This document shows, piece after piece, positions 35,005 through 43,987 of a stretch of 64,000 nucleotides of DNA. The translations under genes and the position numbers were made by a program. Source of the stretch: Paenibacillus albiflavus (GTDB lineage Bacteria > Bacillota > Bacilli > Paenibacillales > NBRC-103111); the NCBI RefSeq assembly GCF_004344915.1, contig NZ_SKFG01000001.1:186001-250000 (forward strand), read 5' to 3'. The notes under the pieces are model-generated. The model saw nothing but the letters and a program-made list of their open reading frames with translations. It had not been told where the DNA came from and made no database searches. How positions within the stretch are numbered: position 1 is the first letter of the stretch; every line of letters starts with the position of its first letter.

Positions 35005-36015
35005 TTAATTCTGTGTAACGAGATCAAAACGATGCGGCGTGCGATGTTCTATTCCGTAGTTGCCATCCTCACGCTCGCCAGATAGAGCCTCGGTTGGACA
35101 AGCCTGGATACATTTTAAACAGCCTTTGCAGTATTGATAGTCAATTCCTTGCAGGAACATCTGTGGTTTGCCTTTCTTATCAGGCTGCTCTTCCCATACG
35201 AAGCAGAAGTCAGGACAAACCGTATCGCATTGTGCGCAGTGGATACATTTATCTTCATGAAAATGAGGCATCATACCCGCCCTGGAGATGCTCAAATCTT
35301 TTAACATACTATTACCAGGATTAATGATCATACCGCCCATAGGCTGAGTTTCATAACCAAGTACAGGTGTGTCCATTCTTACGAAGGCTGGCATTTGTTG
35401 TCCAGCAGGAAGTTCAAAAGTCTGGAACTTCACTTCGTTATAACCACGTTCAAATGTATTTAATGCAGGTTGTACGGAGCTAGGGTATTTCTTCTCAAGA
35501 GATTTGCGGATAACACCTTTCATCGCTTCTGGATCTAGGAAGCTGCACAAACGGAAGAGTCCGCCTAGCATTGCCATATTGGCACGATTCTTCTCTTCAA
35601 GTGCAATACCTGTAGCATCGACTACAGCAATTGTACCTGCGACCATTTTCATTAAATCTTTTAATTCCTCAGGAGACTTGTTAGAGTTAACGAGCACAAT
35701 ACTATCCTCGCTAATTCCGCTTGTAACATTGATAGTTTTGGACAATGCTTCATGAAATACACCGACAACATGTGGACGTTCAACTGGAGAAGTATCTCTA
35801 ATATTCGTGTTGATATCACAGAAGCGAATATGAGCCTTAACTGGAGAACCTTTTTTCTCAGAACCATATGAAGAGAAACTAACACCATTTAGACCGACAC
35901 CGACGACTCCTGCTTCTGCAAGCATTTTGCCTGCTAAGTTAGCACCGAGCCCGCCTATGGATTCGAGTCTGATTTCAAAAAAGCCTAGTTCATTCACTTT
36001 TGGTAAGGATACCAT
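35005..36015 (-). CDS. 2-oxoacid:ferredoxin oxidoreductase, fused gamma-delta subunit
   Basis: 336 aa. The gamma part (GGLGANLAGKMLAEAGVVGVGLNGVSFSSYGSEKKGSPVKAHIRFC) is the catalytic-interface subunit. The last ~90 residues form a two-cluster ferredoxin with HCAQCDTVCPDFCFVW and YCKGCLKCIQACPTEALSG, each CxxCxxxC or CxxCxxxCP. It carries electrons from the TPP subunit to ferredoxin. First gene of a two-gene operon; ATG 36015 follows AAGGAG. Anaerobic or low-oxygen use is inferred from the enzyme class. Confidence 0.9.
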   Translation of the reverse strand: MVSLPKVNELGFFEIRLESIGGLGANLAGKMLAEAGVVGVGLNGVSFSSYGSEKKGSPVKAHIRFCDINTNIRDTSPVERPHVVGVFHEALSKTINVTSGISEDSIVLVNSNKSPEELKDLMKMVAGTIAVVDATGIALEEKNRANMAMLGGLFRLCSFLDPEAMKGVIRKSLEKKYPSSVQPALNTFERGYNEVKFQTFELPAGQQMPAFVRMDTPVLGYETQPMGGMIINPGNSMLKDLSISRAGMMPHFHEDKCIHCAQCDTVCPDFCFVWEEQPDKKGKPQMFLQGIDYQYCKGCLKCIQACPTEALSGEREDGNYGIEHRTPHRFDLVTQN

Positions 36016-36314
36016 AAGACGACTCCTTTCATGATGGAATTGTAATTGTACAATATTTCCACATTGATACTATTGTTATATTCTAACCTTATTCACAAAG
36101 TCCTTTGCGATATATGCAAAAATACTAGGCAGCATAACAGAATTTTCGCCTGTACTATAACATGCAAATAAGTAGAAATAAAAAAAATTTACTTATTTAG
36201 TATATCATTTTTCCTATTTAATCTCATTAAATAATCTATTTGTAAAATCTTCTTGTGATATGATAGTAGTATATTAATAGCTTAGTGACATACATCCTTT
36301 GAGGGAGGTTCATC
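36016..36314. other. AT-rich intergenic region between por and xerS
   Basis: About 300 bases, strongly AT-rich, between divergent genes. The segment 36262-36285 holds TATGAT and TATATT -10-like elements before xerS but no clear -35. No repeat, RNA motif or dif-like site was recognised. Confidence 0.5.
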
Positions 36315-37403
36315 ATGAATATCCAGAAGATACGCGACAGAGCTGAATTGGATCGCATTCTTGTGCTAATGCCTTGGTATGTCGATAAATTCATTCATCA
36401 TAAACTACCTGACTTGTCCCCTTCTACTCTATTAGAATATGTTCGCGATTACGATACATTCTTGTCTTGGTTAATTGCAGAAGGTTTAAGTCAAGCTGAA
36501 GCAATCAGAGATGTTCCATTGGAAGATCTTGAGAAGCTTCATATGGAAAGCATCGACGGGTTCCGCAACTTTCTGATGACAAAAAGAGATGGACCTAATA
36601 CCCGAGTTACCGTTACTCGCAAGATGTCATCTCTGCGATCGCTCTTTCATTATTTAAGCCAAATTGCGGAGGATGAGAACTTCTATCCCCTCCTGAAGCG
36701 TAACGTAATGGCAAAGGTTGAAATCAAGCGAATGAGCAAAGCCAAGGATCAAGCCTCCAAACTGGAGGGAAAGCTTCTTCAGGAGCATGAGATTCAAGAA
36801 TTCGTAGATTATGTTCGAGTTGGCTATGCGTCTGATGTCGGCAATGTGAAGCAAGCTTTATATGCACATGAACTCAATAAGGTCCGCGATACTTGTATCG
36901 TCTCTCTGATTTTGCATTCTGGTCTTCGAGTTTCGGAAGTCGTGAATCTAACCATTGATGATATTGATCTGAAGAAACAAACCGTATATGTGTATCGCAA
37001 AGGGAATAACGATGGCACTTTCAAGACACGTGTCTTTTTCAGGCAGGATGCACTTTTGAATTTGCAGGAATACTTGAGCATCAGAGAAACACGCTATCTA
37101 GCTGGCAAAAAAGAAAAAGCCCTGTTCCTCACCATTCCAAATGGCAAGAAACAAGGTCAATTCATGTCCAAACGGGCCATACAGGAACTCGTTATTAAAT
37201 ATGCAAAACGGTTCGGCAAGCCTTATTTAAGCGTACATAAGCTTCGTCATTCTTTTGCGACGGACTATTATTTGCAGAATGACTTATATAAAACGCAAGA
37301 ACAACTGGGTCATGCTTCTCCGGATACAACACAAATCTACGCACATTTAACCGATAAAACGATGTCTGATGCGATTGATAACCGTAAAGGTGACAATCAT
37401 TAA
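36315..37403 (+). CDS. xerS: Tyrosine recombinase, XerS-like
   Basis: 362 aa. The N terminus (VLMPWYVDKFIHHKLPDLSPSTLLEYVRDYDTFLSWL) matches the single-recombinase XerS of streptococci and other Firmicutes rather than XerC/XerD. Catalytic residues: Arg in LHSGLRVSEVVNL, Lys in the beta-hairpin, HKLRHSFAT, LGHASPDTTQIYAH with Tyr nucleophile. XerS resolves chromosome dimers at difSL alone in species lacking XerCD; in this genus its partner genes may also exist. It is a stand-alone gene with RBS GGGAGG, not next to phage genes. A chromosomal role is inferred. Confidence 0.85.
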   Translation: MNIQKIRDRAELDRILVLMPWYVDKFIHHKLPDLSPSTLLEYVRDYDTFLSWLIAEGLSQAEAIRDVPLEDLEKLHMESIDGFRNFLMTKRDGPNTRVTVTRKMSSLRSLFHYLSQIAEDENFYPLLKRNVMAKVEIKRMSKAKDQASKLEGKLLQEHEIQEFVDYVRVGYASDVGNVKQALYAHELNKVRDTCIVSLILHSGLRVSEVVNLTIDDIDLKKQTVYVYRKGNNDGTFKTRVFFRQDALLNLQEYLSIRETRYLAGKKEKALFLTIPNGKKQGQFMSKRAIQELVIKYAKRFGKPYLSVHKLRHSFATDYYLQNDLYKTQEQLGHASPDTTQIYAHLTDKTMSDAIDNRKGDNH

Positions 37404-37405
37404 AG

Positions 37406-38302
37406 TCATTTCATAACATCCATTACTTTGCTTTCAAATACATCCAGATGAGTGGCAAGAGCTGTGTTTGCTTTGCTCCTCATATAGGTGAGTAAGGTTT
37501 TGAGGATGATCATTCTTGGTTTATCCATGGTGATCTCCTCTTTCAATGCATCTAAACAATCAGCTATCTCGTTTCGTGCCTCTGTCTCCGAAACATTCTC
37601 TTCTATTATTACCCTAAAATCCGTTATCTCGTCCACAAGTGTGCGAGTATTCTGCTCAAATGTTTCTTTCCCCCTGGCCATAAAATGCTGCATACTCTGC
37701 ATCGTAAATACCGGTTTTTGCTGAGCTGAGATCATGCCTGTGATGATGTCGTCTAGCCTTGCAACTAACGAGTGCGAGATTTGCTGTAAATCTAAATCCA
37801 TCTGATATACCAACAGAAAGAATAAATACTCATTCATCATTGCATTGAGATAAACGCTTCCTTCAATGGCATATAGCCTGGCTTCTTCTCCATAGATATC
37901 CAGGATTTGTTTGTACACCCAGTACAATGAATAGGCACGTATACTAAAGAAGAACTCCCGCATTTCATCGTTAACCTGCATCGTATGTTCATTTAAGAGC
38001 ATGAGAATGATATCTCGAGATTCCGTCAAATGATTGAATTGCGTATGCAATTGCTTGAATAGCCTCTCTTTGGGAGAGAGGCTATGGTCTTGTGCAACAG
38101 TTGTAAGCTGGCTTACTATACTGACATAGTAATGACGAAAGGTCGATAAAAGCAAATCTTCTTTGGACTTAAAATAAAAGTATAGCGAGCCTTTGGCAAT
38201 ACCTGCTGTGTCGGCAATTTCTTGTATGGAAGTAGCATGAAAGCCTTTATGTGCAAAACATTTGACAGCTGCCTCAATTATTTGCAGTCGCTTATCCACC
38301 AC
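37406..38302 (-). CDS. TetR family transcriptional regulator
   Basis: About 298 aa from GTG 38302; GTG at 38311 sits too close to GAAGG, while 38302 and 38299 are both possible. The helix-turn-helix is ATSIQEIADTAGIAKGSLYFYFKSKEDLL. It has an unusually long C-terminal helical domain (residues 60-295) for ligand binding, larger than the usual ~200 aa. It follows the RND gene by 6-15 bp in one operon. Palindromes upstream of the RND gene are candidate operators, so it probably represses the efflux pump. Confidence 0.86.
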   Translation of the reverse strand: MVDKRLQIIEAAVKCFAHKGFHATSIQEIADTAGIAKGSLYFYFKSKEDLLLSTFRHYYVSIVSQLTTVAQDHSLSPKERLFKQLHTQFNHLTESRDIILMLLNEHTMQVNDEMREFFFSIRAYSLYWVYKQILDIYGEEARLYAIEGSVYLNAMMNEYLFFLLVYQMDLDLQQISHSLVARLDDIITGMISAQQKPVFTMQSMQHFMARGKETFEQNTRTLVDEITDFRVIIEENVSETEARNEIADCLDALKEEITMDKPRMIILKTLLTYMRSKANTALATHLDVFESKVMDVMK

Positions 38303-38317
38303 AATCGTCACTTCCTT

Positions 38318-41300
38318 CTAAATATCTGCATCCCTGTTCTTCTTACGGAACTTCATTAAGAACTCATACACGATCGGTACAATCACAAGGGTTAATAGTG
38401 TTGAGCTGGTTAAACCACCGATTACCGTAACACCTAATCCACGAGAAATAATACCTGCTCCTTCAAATCCAAGAGCTAGCGGTAGAAGTGCACCAATTGT
38501 CGCAAGTGCCGTCATCAAGATCGGACGCAGACGCGTACCCCCTGCTTCAAGCAATGCTTCTCTCGTCGATAAGCCTTCTTTCTCTTTGTGAATAACACGA
38601 TCCAGTAAGACGATTGCATTCGTGACGACGATACCAATCAGCATCAGTGCACCCATTAATGCGGATACACTAAGTGTTTCTCCTGCAAAGTATAGAGCAA
38701 CCAAAGCACCGATGATCGTAAACGGCAGCGAGAACAAGATCGCAAATGGAGCTAACGCGCCATGGAATGTAATGACAAGAACTAGATATACGATCGCAAT
38801 CGCTGCTGCCATAGCTAGACCAAGCTGTGTAAACGTATCATTAATCTGTTCTGTTACACCGCCAAATTTAACATCTACAGTTGGTGGAAGTGTAAGTTCA
38901 TTTATTTGCTTCTCTAAATCACTGGATGCTTTGCTTATATCGCTAATCGTAATATCCGCTTTGATATTTGCATTCATCCGATCATCTTTACGCGTAATTG
39001 TATTCGGGGATTTCCCTTCTCGAACCTGAACGACATCTTTAAGAGCTACCTCCATACCTAATGGAGATTGAATTGTAGTATTCTCAATATCCTGAATGGA
39101 GTTATATTCTTGCTTATCCACGTTAATATATACATCATATTCCTTGCCATCAACATGAACCTTCGTTAGTACTGGACGTTCACGAACTGGGCTTAGCTTC
39201 ATTGCAATCTGGCCCGCTGTTAGCCCTAGCTTGCTCAATTTGGCCTGATCGGCCACTAACGTATATTGTCCATAGGTTTCTGACAAGCTTGTAGTGACAT
39301 TCTCAAAATTTGTGTTTGTCTTCATTAATTCTTGAATCTGTTGAACGACAGGCTCAATTTCCTCTAATGAATCACCAAATACGGTTAATGTTAGACCGCT
39401 GCCTCCGATCCCTCCACCCATATCCATTAGCTTCCATTCGCCATGAGTCGAGCTTAAGTCATTCAATCCTTTGACTAATTCCTTCTTCTCATTGTCAAAA
39501 CCCTTAAAGCTGTTCTCATATTGGACATAGAACAGAGCCGATTTCGATGAACCTGGCATCATCGGATTGCTGCCGCCAACCGAATACTGCATGTTCTGAA
39601 TACCTGTGCGATCAAGCACAAACTTCTCAGCATCACTTGTTGTAGCTTTAACATCATCAAGCAGTTCACCAGGAGCAGGACTGTACGTAACCATCGCGTA
39701 TTTATCTTCTTCCTGCGGTAAGAAGCTCACACCAATTACTTTAACGAGGAACATACTTCCAACTAGTAGAAGGACAGCAGCGCCAAAAGTAATCAGTTTA
39801 TGATTCAGCGTCCAATTCAAAATCTTTTTATATCCACTTGCAAGTTTACCTGGCTTCTCTTCATGTGTATGTGGATTTTTAATCCCCTTACGGAACATCA
39901 TATGAGCGAGCATCGGTACAATCGTAATCGCAACGACAAGAGAAGCAAGTAGTGCGAATACCATCGTAAGCGCAAATGGCATGAACAACTCGCCAACCAT
40001 CCCACTTACAAGTCCGAGCGGCAAGAATACAGCAAGCGTCACAATAGTTGATGACATAATCGGTGTAAACATCTCTTTGGTTGCTTCAAGGATCAATTCT
40101 TTGCCTTTAAGCTTCTCATTCTTAAGAGACATCCGTCTATAAATATTCTCAATAACGACAATCGAGTCATCGACAACCCGACCAATCGCAACCGTCATCG
40201 CACCTAAGCTCATCATATTAAGGGTAATATCCATCTGTTTAAGGACTAGAACCCCGATCAATAAAGATAACGGAATAGATACGATCGAAATAATCGTTGT
40301 ACGTATGTTTCGCAAGAATAACAAGATCACAACAACGGCGAATAAGGCACCAAAAATAGCCTTGCTAAACATCGTATTAACGGAATCCTCAATTGGCTTG
40401 CCTTGATCCATCATAACAGTCACATGCATGCCGGGATTTTCTTTCTCGATTGTCTTGATTTGATCCTTGACTTTATTAACGACATCAACTGTGTTGGCAT
40501 CAGCGCCTTTAACAACCGAGATACTTACGGATTCTTTCCCATTCGTTCTCGAGATGGATTCCGCTTTACCAATCATTTGTAAATCAGCTATGTCCTTCAA
40601 ATGTACTGTCGGGATCCCTGGGATAGCCACCATTCCGCTCGGCGCCCCTGCAGGCTGTCCAGTTGGCATTCCTTGCGGCATTTGACCACCAGCAGAACCT
40701 AATCCTTGTCCCTGTCCTTGACCTGCAGAAGACGGAATGACAGGGATTTCTATATTCTGTAAATCTTCTAAAGAAACAATATTACCGTCTACGACTACCG
40801 TTTTGGATGACTTCTCCAATTCAAATAGCCCCAAAGGTACTTTTAAAGCTGATCCTTGTACAATCCCTTTAACGGTATCTTCACTTAATCCAAGTTCCTT
40901 CATTTTATCTTTCTTAAAGGTTAGCTGCACTTCACGCAAGTATTGTCCAGCGATTGATACATTATCTACGCCTTCCAAGCCTTCCATATCAGGCTTAATA
41001 CGCGTCTCAATGAGCTTCGTTAGTTCTTCCAGCGAGTGTTTGTCATCTGCAACACTCAGTGAAATAACTGGAAATGCATTCAAGCTGATTCGAGAAACAG
41101 TTGGTTTCTGCACACCTGTTGGAAAGGTAACACTGGTGACAGCTTCCCTTGCATCACTGGCGGCTTTATCCATATCCTGCTTGTAGTCGTATTCAACAAT
41201 AATGGAAGATACGTTCTCCATAGATGTCGAGGTAACCGACTTAACACCTTTTAAATTTTTGACCCGTTGTTCAAGTGGCTTCGTAACTTTCTCCACCACT

Positions 41301-41476
41301 TCCTCAGGTGCTGCTGCAGGGTAGATCGTTGTCATCTGAAGAATTGGAATTTCCAGATTAGGCAAGGTCTCCTGCTTCATGTTCATCCCTGCGTAAAGAC
41401 CCGATACAACCACAATAATGGTCATGATCCACAAGGCGAACTTGTTGTTCAATGAAAAACGAATAATTCCCTTCAA
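38318..41476 (-). CDS. RND family efflux permease (AcrB/SwrC-like)
   Basis: 1052 aa from TTG 41476, with GAGGAG (41490-41485) at 8-nt spacing; the longest ORF adds 45 residues that run across the operator region. Twelve transmembrane helices in two halves; the N-terminal membrane helix, YPAAAPEEVVEKVTKPLE, DDSIVVIENI in helix 4 with the proton-relay Asp, and VVTNAIVLLDRV in the second half are typical. Related to SwrC (YerP), the RND pump of Bacillus. A Gly/Gln/Pro-rich insert lies near residues 240-270. Likely exports surfactants or toxic amphiphiles. No membrane fusion protein gene accompanies it. Confidence 0.93.
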   Translation of the reverse strand: MKGIIRFSLNNKFALWIMTIIVVVSGLYAGMNMKQETLPNLEIPILQMTTIYPAAAPEEVVEKVTKPLEQRVKNLKGVKSVTSTSMENVSSIIVEYDYKQDMDKAASDAREAVTSVTFPTGVQKPTVSRISLNAFPVISLSVADDKHSLEELTKLIETRIKPDMEGLEGVDNVSIAGQYLREVQLTFKKDKMKELGLSEDTVKGIVQGSALKVPLGLFELEKSSKTVVVDGNIVSLEDLQNIEIPVIPSSAGQGQGQGLGSAGGQMPQGMPTGQPAGAPSGMVAIPGIPTVHLKDIADLQMIGKAESISRTNGKESVSISVVKGADANTVDVVNKVKDQIKTIEKENPGMHVTVMMDQGKPIEDSVNTMFSKAIFGALFAVVVILLFLRNIRTTIISIVSIPLSLLIGVLVLKQMDITLNMMSLGAMTVAIGRVVDDSIVVIENIYRRMSLKNEKLKGKELILEATKEMFTPIMSSTIVTLAVFLPLGLVSGMVGELFMPFALTMVFALLASLVVAITIVPMLAHMMFRKGIKNPHTHEEKPGKLASGYKKILNWTLNHKLITFGAAVLLLVGSMFLVKVIGVSFLPQEEDKYAMVTYSPAPGELLDDVKATTSDAEKFVLDRTGIQNMQYSVGGSNPMMPGSSKSALFYVQYENSFKGFDNEKKELVKGLNDLSSTHGEWKLMDMGGGIGGSGLTLTVFGDSLEEIEPVVQQIQELMKTNTNFENVTTSLSETYGQYTLVADQAKLSKLGLTAGQIAMKLSPVRERPVLTKVHVDGKEYDVYINVDKQEYNSIQDIENTTIQSPLGMEVALKDVVQVREGKSPNTITRKDDRMNANIKADITISDISKASSDLEKQINELTLPPTVDVKFGGVTEQINDTFTQLGLAMAAAIAIVYLVLVITFHGALAPFAILFSLPFTIIGALVALYFAGETLSVSALMGALMLIGIVVTNAIVLLDRVIHKEKEGLSTREALLEAGGTRLRPILMTALATIGALLPLALGFEGAGIISRGLGVTVIGGLTSSTLLTLVIVPIVYEFLMKFRKKNRDADI

Positions 41477-41514
41477 GCCCTTCACTCCTCTATTTATAAA
41501 TACAACATGAACCA

Positions 41515-41596
41515 TTGACCCATCAGTCAACTTAGTTTCAAGTATATCTGATACCATTTTCTTTTTCAAAAATTTGAGACTCGAACAATCGGTCAA
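41515..41596 (-). promoter_or_regulatory. Candidate TetR operators upstream of the RND gene
   Basis: TTGAC-N6-GTCAA (41515-41530) and the related CGAAC-N5-GTCAA (41582-41596, one mismatch between arms) lie upstream of the TTG start. The first overlaps a TTGACT that could be a -35 on the minus strand. Both carry GGTCAA/TTGACC-type half-sites. A clear -10 was not found. Confidence 0.5.
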
Positions 41597-41643
41597 ATGA
41601 GGATTAGTCACAAATTTGTAACTTCTACGATTTTATCCATACC

Positions 41644-41690
41644 AAAAAATAAGACTACCCCTCAATTTTGATAAAATTAAGAGATAGTCT
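41644..41690 (-). terminator. Terminator after the phosphatase gene
   Basis: Arms AGACTATCTCTTAATTTT and AAAATTGAGGGGTAGTCT pair with G-U pairs, followed by TATTTTTT on the minus strand. Confidence 0.9.
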
Positions 41691-41701
41691 CTGGTCATGC
41701 T

Positions 41702-42178
41702 CTAAATCTGATGTTGGTTACGAATGTGAGCTAGAAGTCTGTCTGAGCTCTTGTTGATCATGTCGTATACTTCTTCAAAATTACCTGTAAAATAAGGATC
41801 GGGTACATCCTTTACCGTACTCTCAGGCAAGAAATCAAGCATTTTATAAATATTCGCCTTGTTCAATTCACCCTGCTGTACAAAGCTTTGCAAATTCGTG
41901 ACATTAGAAGCATCCATTGCAATGATATAATCGAAGTCTGAGAAATCTCGACTGTTTACTTGCCTTGCAAACAATCCTTGATCATCGATTCCATGATGGC
42001 TTAGCATGCCTAATGTACCTTTATGCGGCTTATCGCCTATATGCCAATCCCCTGTACCCGCTGAATCTACTTGAATCTGACCTTCTAATCCAGCTTCTAT
42101 CACTTTATGGCGAAATACAGCCTCTCCCATCGGAGAGCGACAAATATTACCCAAACAAACGAATAACACTTTAATCAT
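41702..42178 (-). CDS. Low-molecular-weight protein-tyrosine phosphatase
   Basis: 158 aa. The P-loop is VCLGNICRSPMGEAVF (CxxNxxRS with Cys8 nucleophile) and the general acid loop is VPDPYFTGNFEEVYD. This size and the DPY loop fit eukaryotic-like LMW-PTPs (YfkJ-like). In Bacillus they affect protein-Tyr phosphorylation and stress resistance. It follows the MFS exporter on the same strand, 24 bp away. ATG 42178 has RBS AAAGGAGGAG. Confidence 0.94.
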   Translation of the reverse strand: MIKVLFVCLGNICRSPMGEAVFRHKVIEAGLEGQIQVDSAGTGDWHIGDKPHKGTLGMLSHHGIDDQGLFARQVNSRDFSDFDYIIAMDASNVTNLQSFVQQGELNKANIYKMLDFLPESTVKDVPDPYFTGNFEEVYDMINKSSDRLLAHIRNQHQI

Positions 42179-42202
42179 GATCTAATTGCTCCTCCTTTCA
42201 GC

Positions 42203-43696
42203 TTACCTCACTTCTTCTCTCTTCACAGAATCAAGCTGATTCTCATGCCTAGGCATCCATAACACAGCAAGTAACCCTGCAATTGCCGCTCCACAAATGA
42301 AAATAAATACACTATGTAGACTTGAAGCTAGTATATTATGCATCTGACTCAGTTGGTCCGAAGGTAGCAGTACAGCTTCTTTGGGATCAAGCAGCTTATT
42401 GATCTCATTGAAGTCAAAAGTCCTGCCACTGTTAGAAGCTGACAATGAAGCAATTTCTTTGTTCATCCATGTACCAAATATCGCAATCCCGATCGTTTGA
42501 CCCAGTGTTCGAGTGAAGGTTGCCAAACCTGTAGAAGCACCTCGGATTTCCCAACCGACTGAAGATTGTACGATTACCGTGAACACTGTCATTGATAAGC
42601 CAAAGCCAATTCCTCCAATGAACATTAAGCCGATAAAGTACCAGTAAGATGTATCCGTATCTGCAAGAAGCAAGATGAAGCAAGCTATTGTAATGAACCC
42701 GCAGCCCATTAAAGCAAAAATCTTTGTTCCATGCTTAACGAGTAGCTTGCCGCTTACTACAGACCCGATCAACCAACCGATTGACATTGGTGAAAGCGTT
42801 AATCCTGCAAAAGTTGCCCCCTTGCCCATAACCCCCTGCACCCACATCGGTAAATAGGTGCTTAACGCAATACTGACTGCACTAATAAAGAAGCCAGAAG
42901 CATTTGAAACCGTAATATCACGTATTTTGAACAGTTTCAGAGGAATCATCGGATCTTCTGCACGAAGCTCAATGATATAGAATGCGATTGAAAAAACGAT
43001 AAAAATCCCAAATAGGCCAAGTATGAGTGGTGAGGTCCATGCATACTCTCCTCCACCTGAAATGACAGCGAACAGAAAAGCAGTCATAGCAATTGAGAAT
43101 GTAATAGCCCCGGCATAATCGATTTTTTTATTGGTTTCATTGACACTTTCCTTCAAGAACATCCAAATCAAAGCAATCGAGACGATACCAAACGGTAAGT
43201 TAAAGTAGAAAATCCAACGCCAAGATAAGGAATCCACAAAAAAACCGCCAACAAGCGGACCAACTAAAGCCGCTATTCCCCAAATAGATGAGAATATCCC
43301 TTGCATTTGACCACGCTTCTCGTAAGGATATACATCCCCAATAATGGTGAATGTAACAGGCAGCAACGCACCAGCCCCTATACCTTGCAGAGCACGGAAC
43401 CAAATGAGCGAAGTCATGGAACCAGCCAGACCACATAACATAGATCCGATAAGGAATAAGACCGATCCTGCGATGAATATTTTCTTTCTTCCATATAAAT
43501 CAGCTAATTTACCAAATATCGGAGTGGTAATTGCTGATGTTAACAAATAGATCGCAAAAACCCAGGAAATGAGTTCAAGTCCACCTAATTCGCCAACAAT
43601 TGTAGGCATTGCCGTACTTACAACCGTGACCTCAATAGCTGCTAAAAAAGTGGCGACTAGTAGCGCTAATGTAATATTTCTTCGATTGGTATACAA
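42203..43696 (-). CDS. MFS multidrug transporter, DHA2 (14-TM) family
   Basis: 497 aa, TTG start with GGGGGTG upstream. About fourteen hydrophobic segments. Motif A appears as GKLADLYGRKKIF, and motif C region GALLPVTFTIIGDVYPYEKRGQMQGIFSSIWGIAALVGPLVGG; VTVVSTAMPTIVGELGG near the start is a DHA2 mark. EmrB/QacA-type proton-driven drug exporters look like this. Substrate unknown. The LMW phosphatase gene follows directly. Confidence 0.92.
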   Translation of the reverse strand: MYTNRRNITLALLVATFLAAIEVTVVSTAMPTIVGELGGLELISWVFAIYLLTSAITTPIFGKLADLYGRKKIFIAGSVLFLIGSMLCGLAGSMTSLIWFRALQGIGAGALLPVTFTIIGDVYPYEKRGQMQGIFSSIWGIAALVGPLVGGFFVDSLSWRWIFYFNLPFGIVSIALIWMFLKESVNETNKKIDYAGAITFSIAMTAFLFAVISGGGEYAWTSPLILGLFGIFIVFSIAFYIIELRAEDPMIPLKLFKIRDITVSNASGFFISAVSIALSTYLPMWVQGVMGKGATFAGLTLSPMSIGWLIGSVVSGKLLVKHGTKIFALMGCGFITIACFILLLADTDTSYWYFIGLMFIGGIGFGLSMTVFTVIVQSSVGWEIRGASTGLATFTRTLGQTIGIAIFGTWMNKEIASLSASNSGRTFDFNEINKLLDPKEAVLLPSDQLSQMHNILASSLHSVFIFICGAAIAGLLAVLWMPRHENQLDSVKREEVR

Positions 43697-43987
43697 CTCA
43701 TCACCCCCATGTTGAATATCTTAACATACCAACCATTAATGTATTATGAACATTTCTATCTGTCAAATCATTCAAATTACCAAAACTTCTTGTCCTTAGT
43801 TGGAAAGTTTAGGCGAAAAAGGATAAACGCCGAATCGAGATCTACCCGTAATACATATATTGTGTTGAACAGTCAAAATGTACCCACATTATTAATGGCA
43901 ACTTGGGCTATCTACACTTCACCAAGTCATTCCCAGCTTCATAGGATAAAGAAATTATGCGTTGGTCGGTGCTGGAGGGATCATGGA
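43697..43987. other. Intergenic region before the first YheC/D gene
   Basis: About 290 bases with no gene that can be supported. A longer reading frame runs through it but lacks an RBS until 43975-43980, just before ATG 43988. No RNA motif or terminator was found. Confidence 0.5.

Noticed and set aside
41477..41611. 45-residue N-terminal extension of the RND pump
   Set aside because: It spans the candidate operators, and the normal RND N terminus begins right at the TTG with a good RBS.
43709..43987. 93-residue N-terminal extension of the first YheC/D protein
   Set aside because: No RBS at the upstream starts and no family similarity; a GGAGG site directly precedes ATG 43988.
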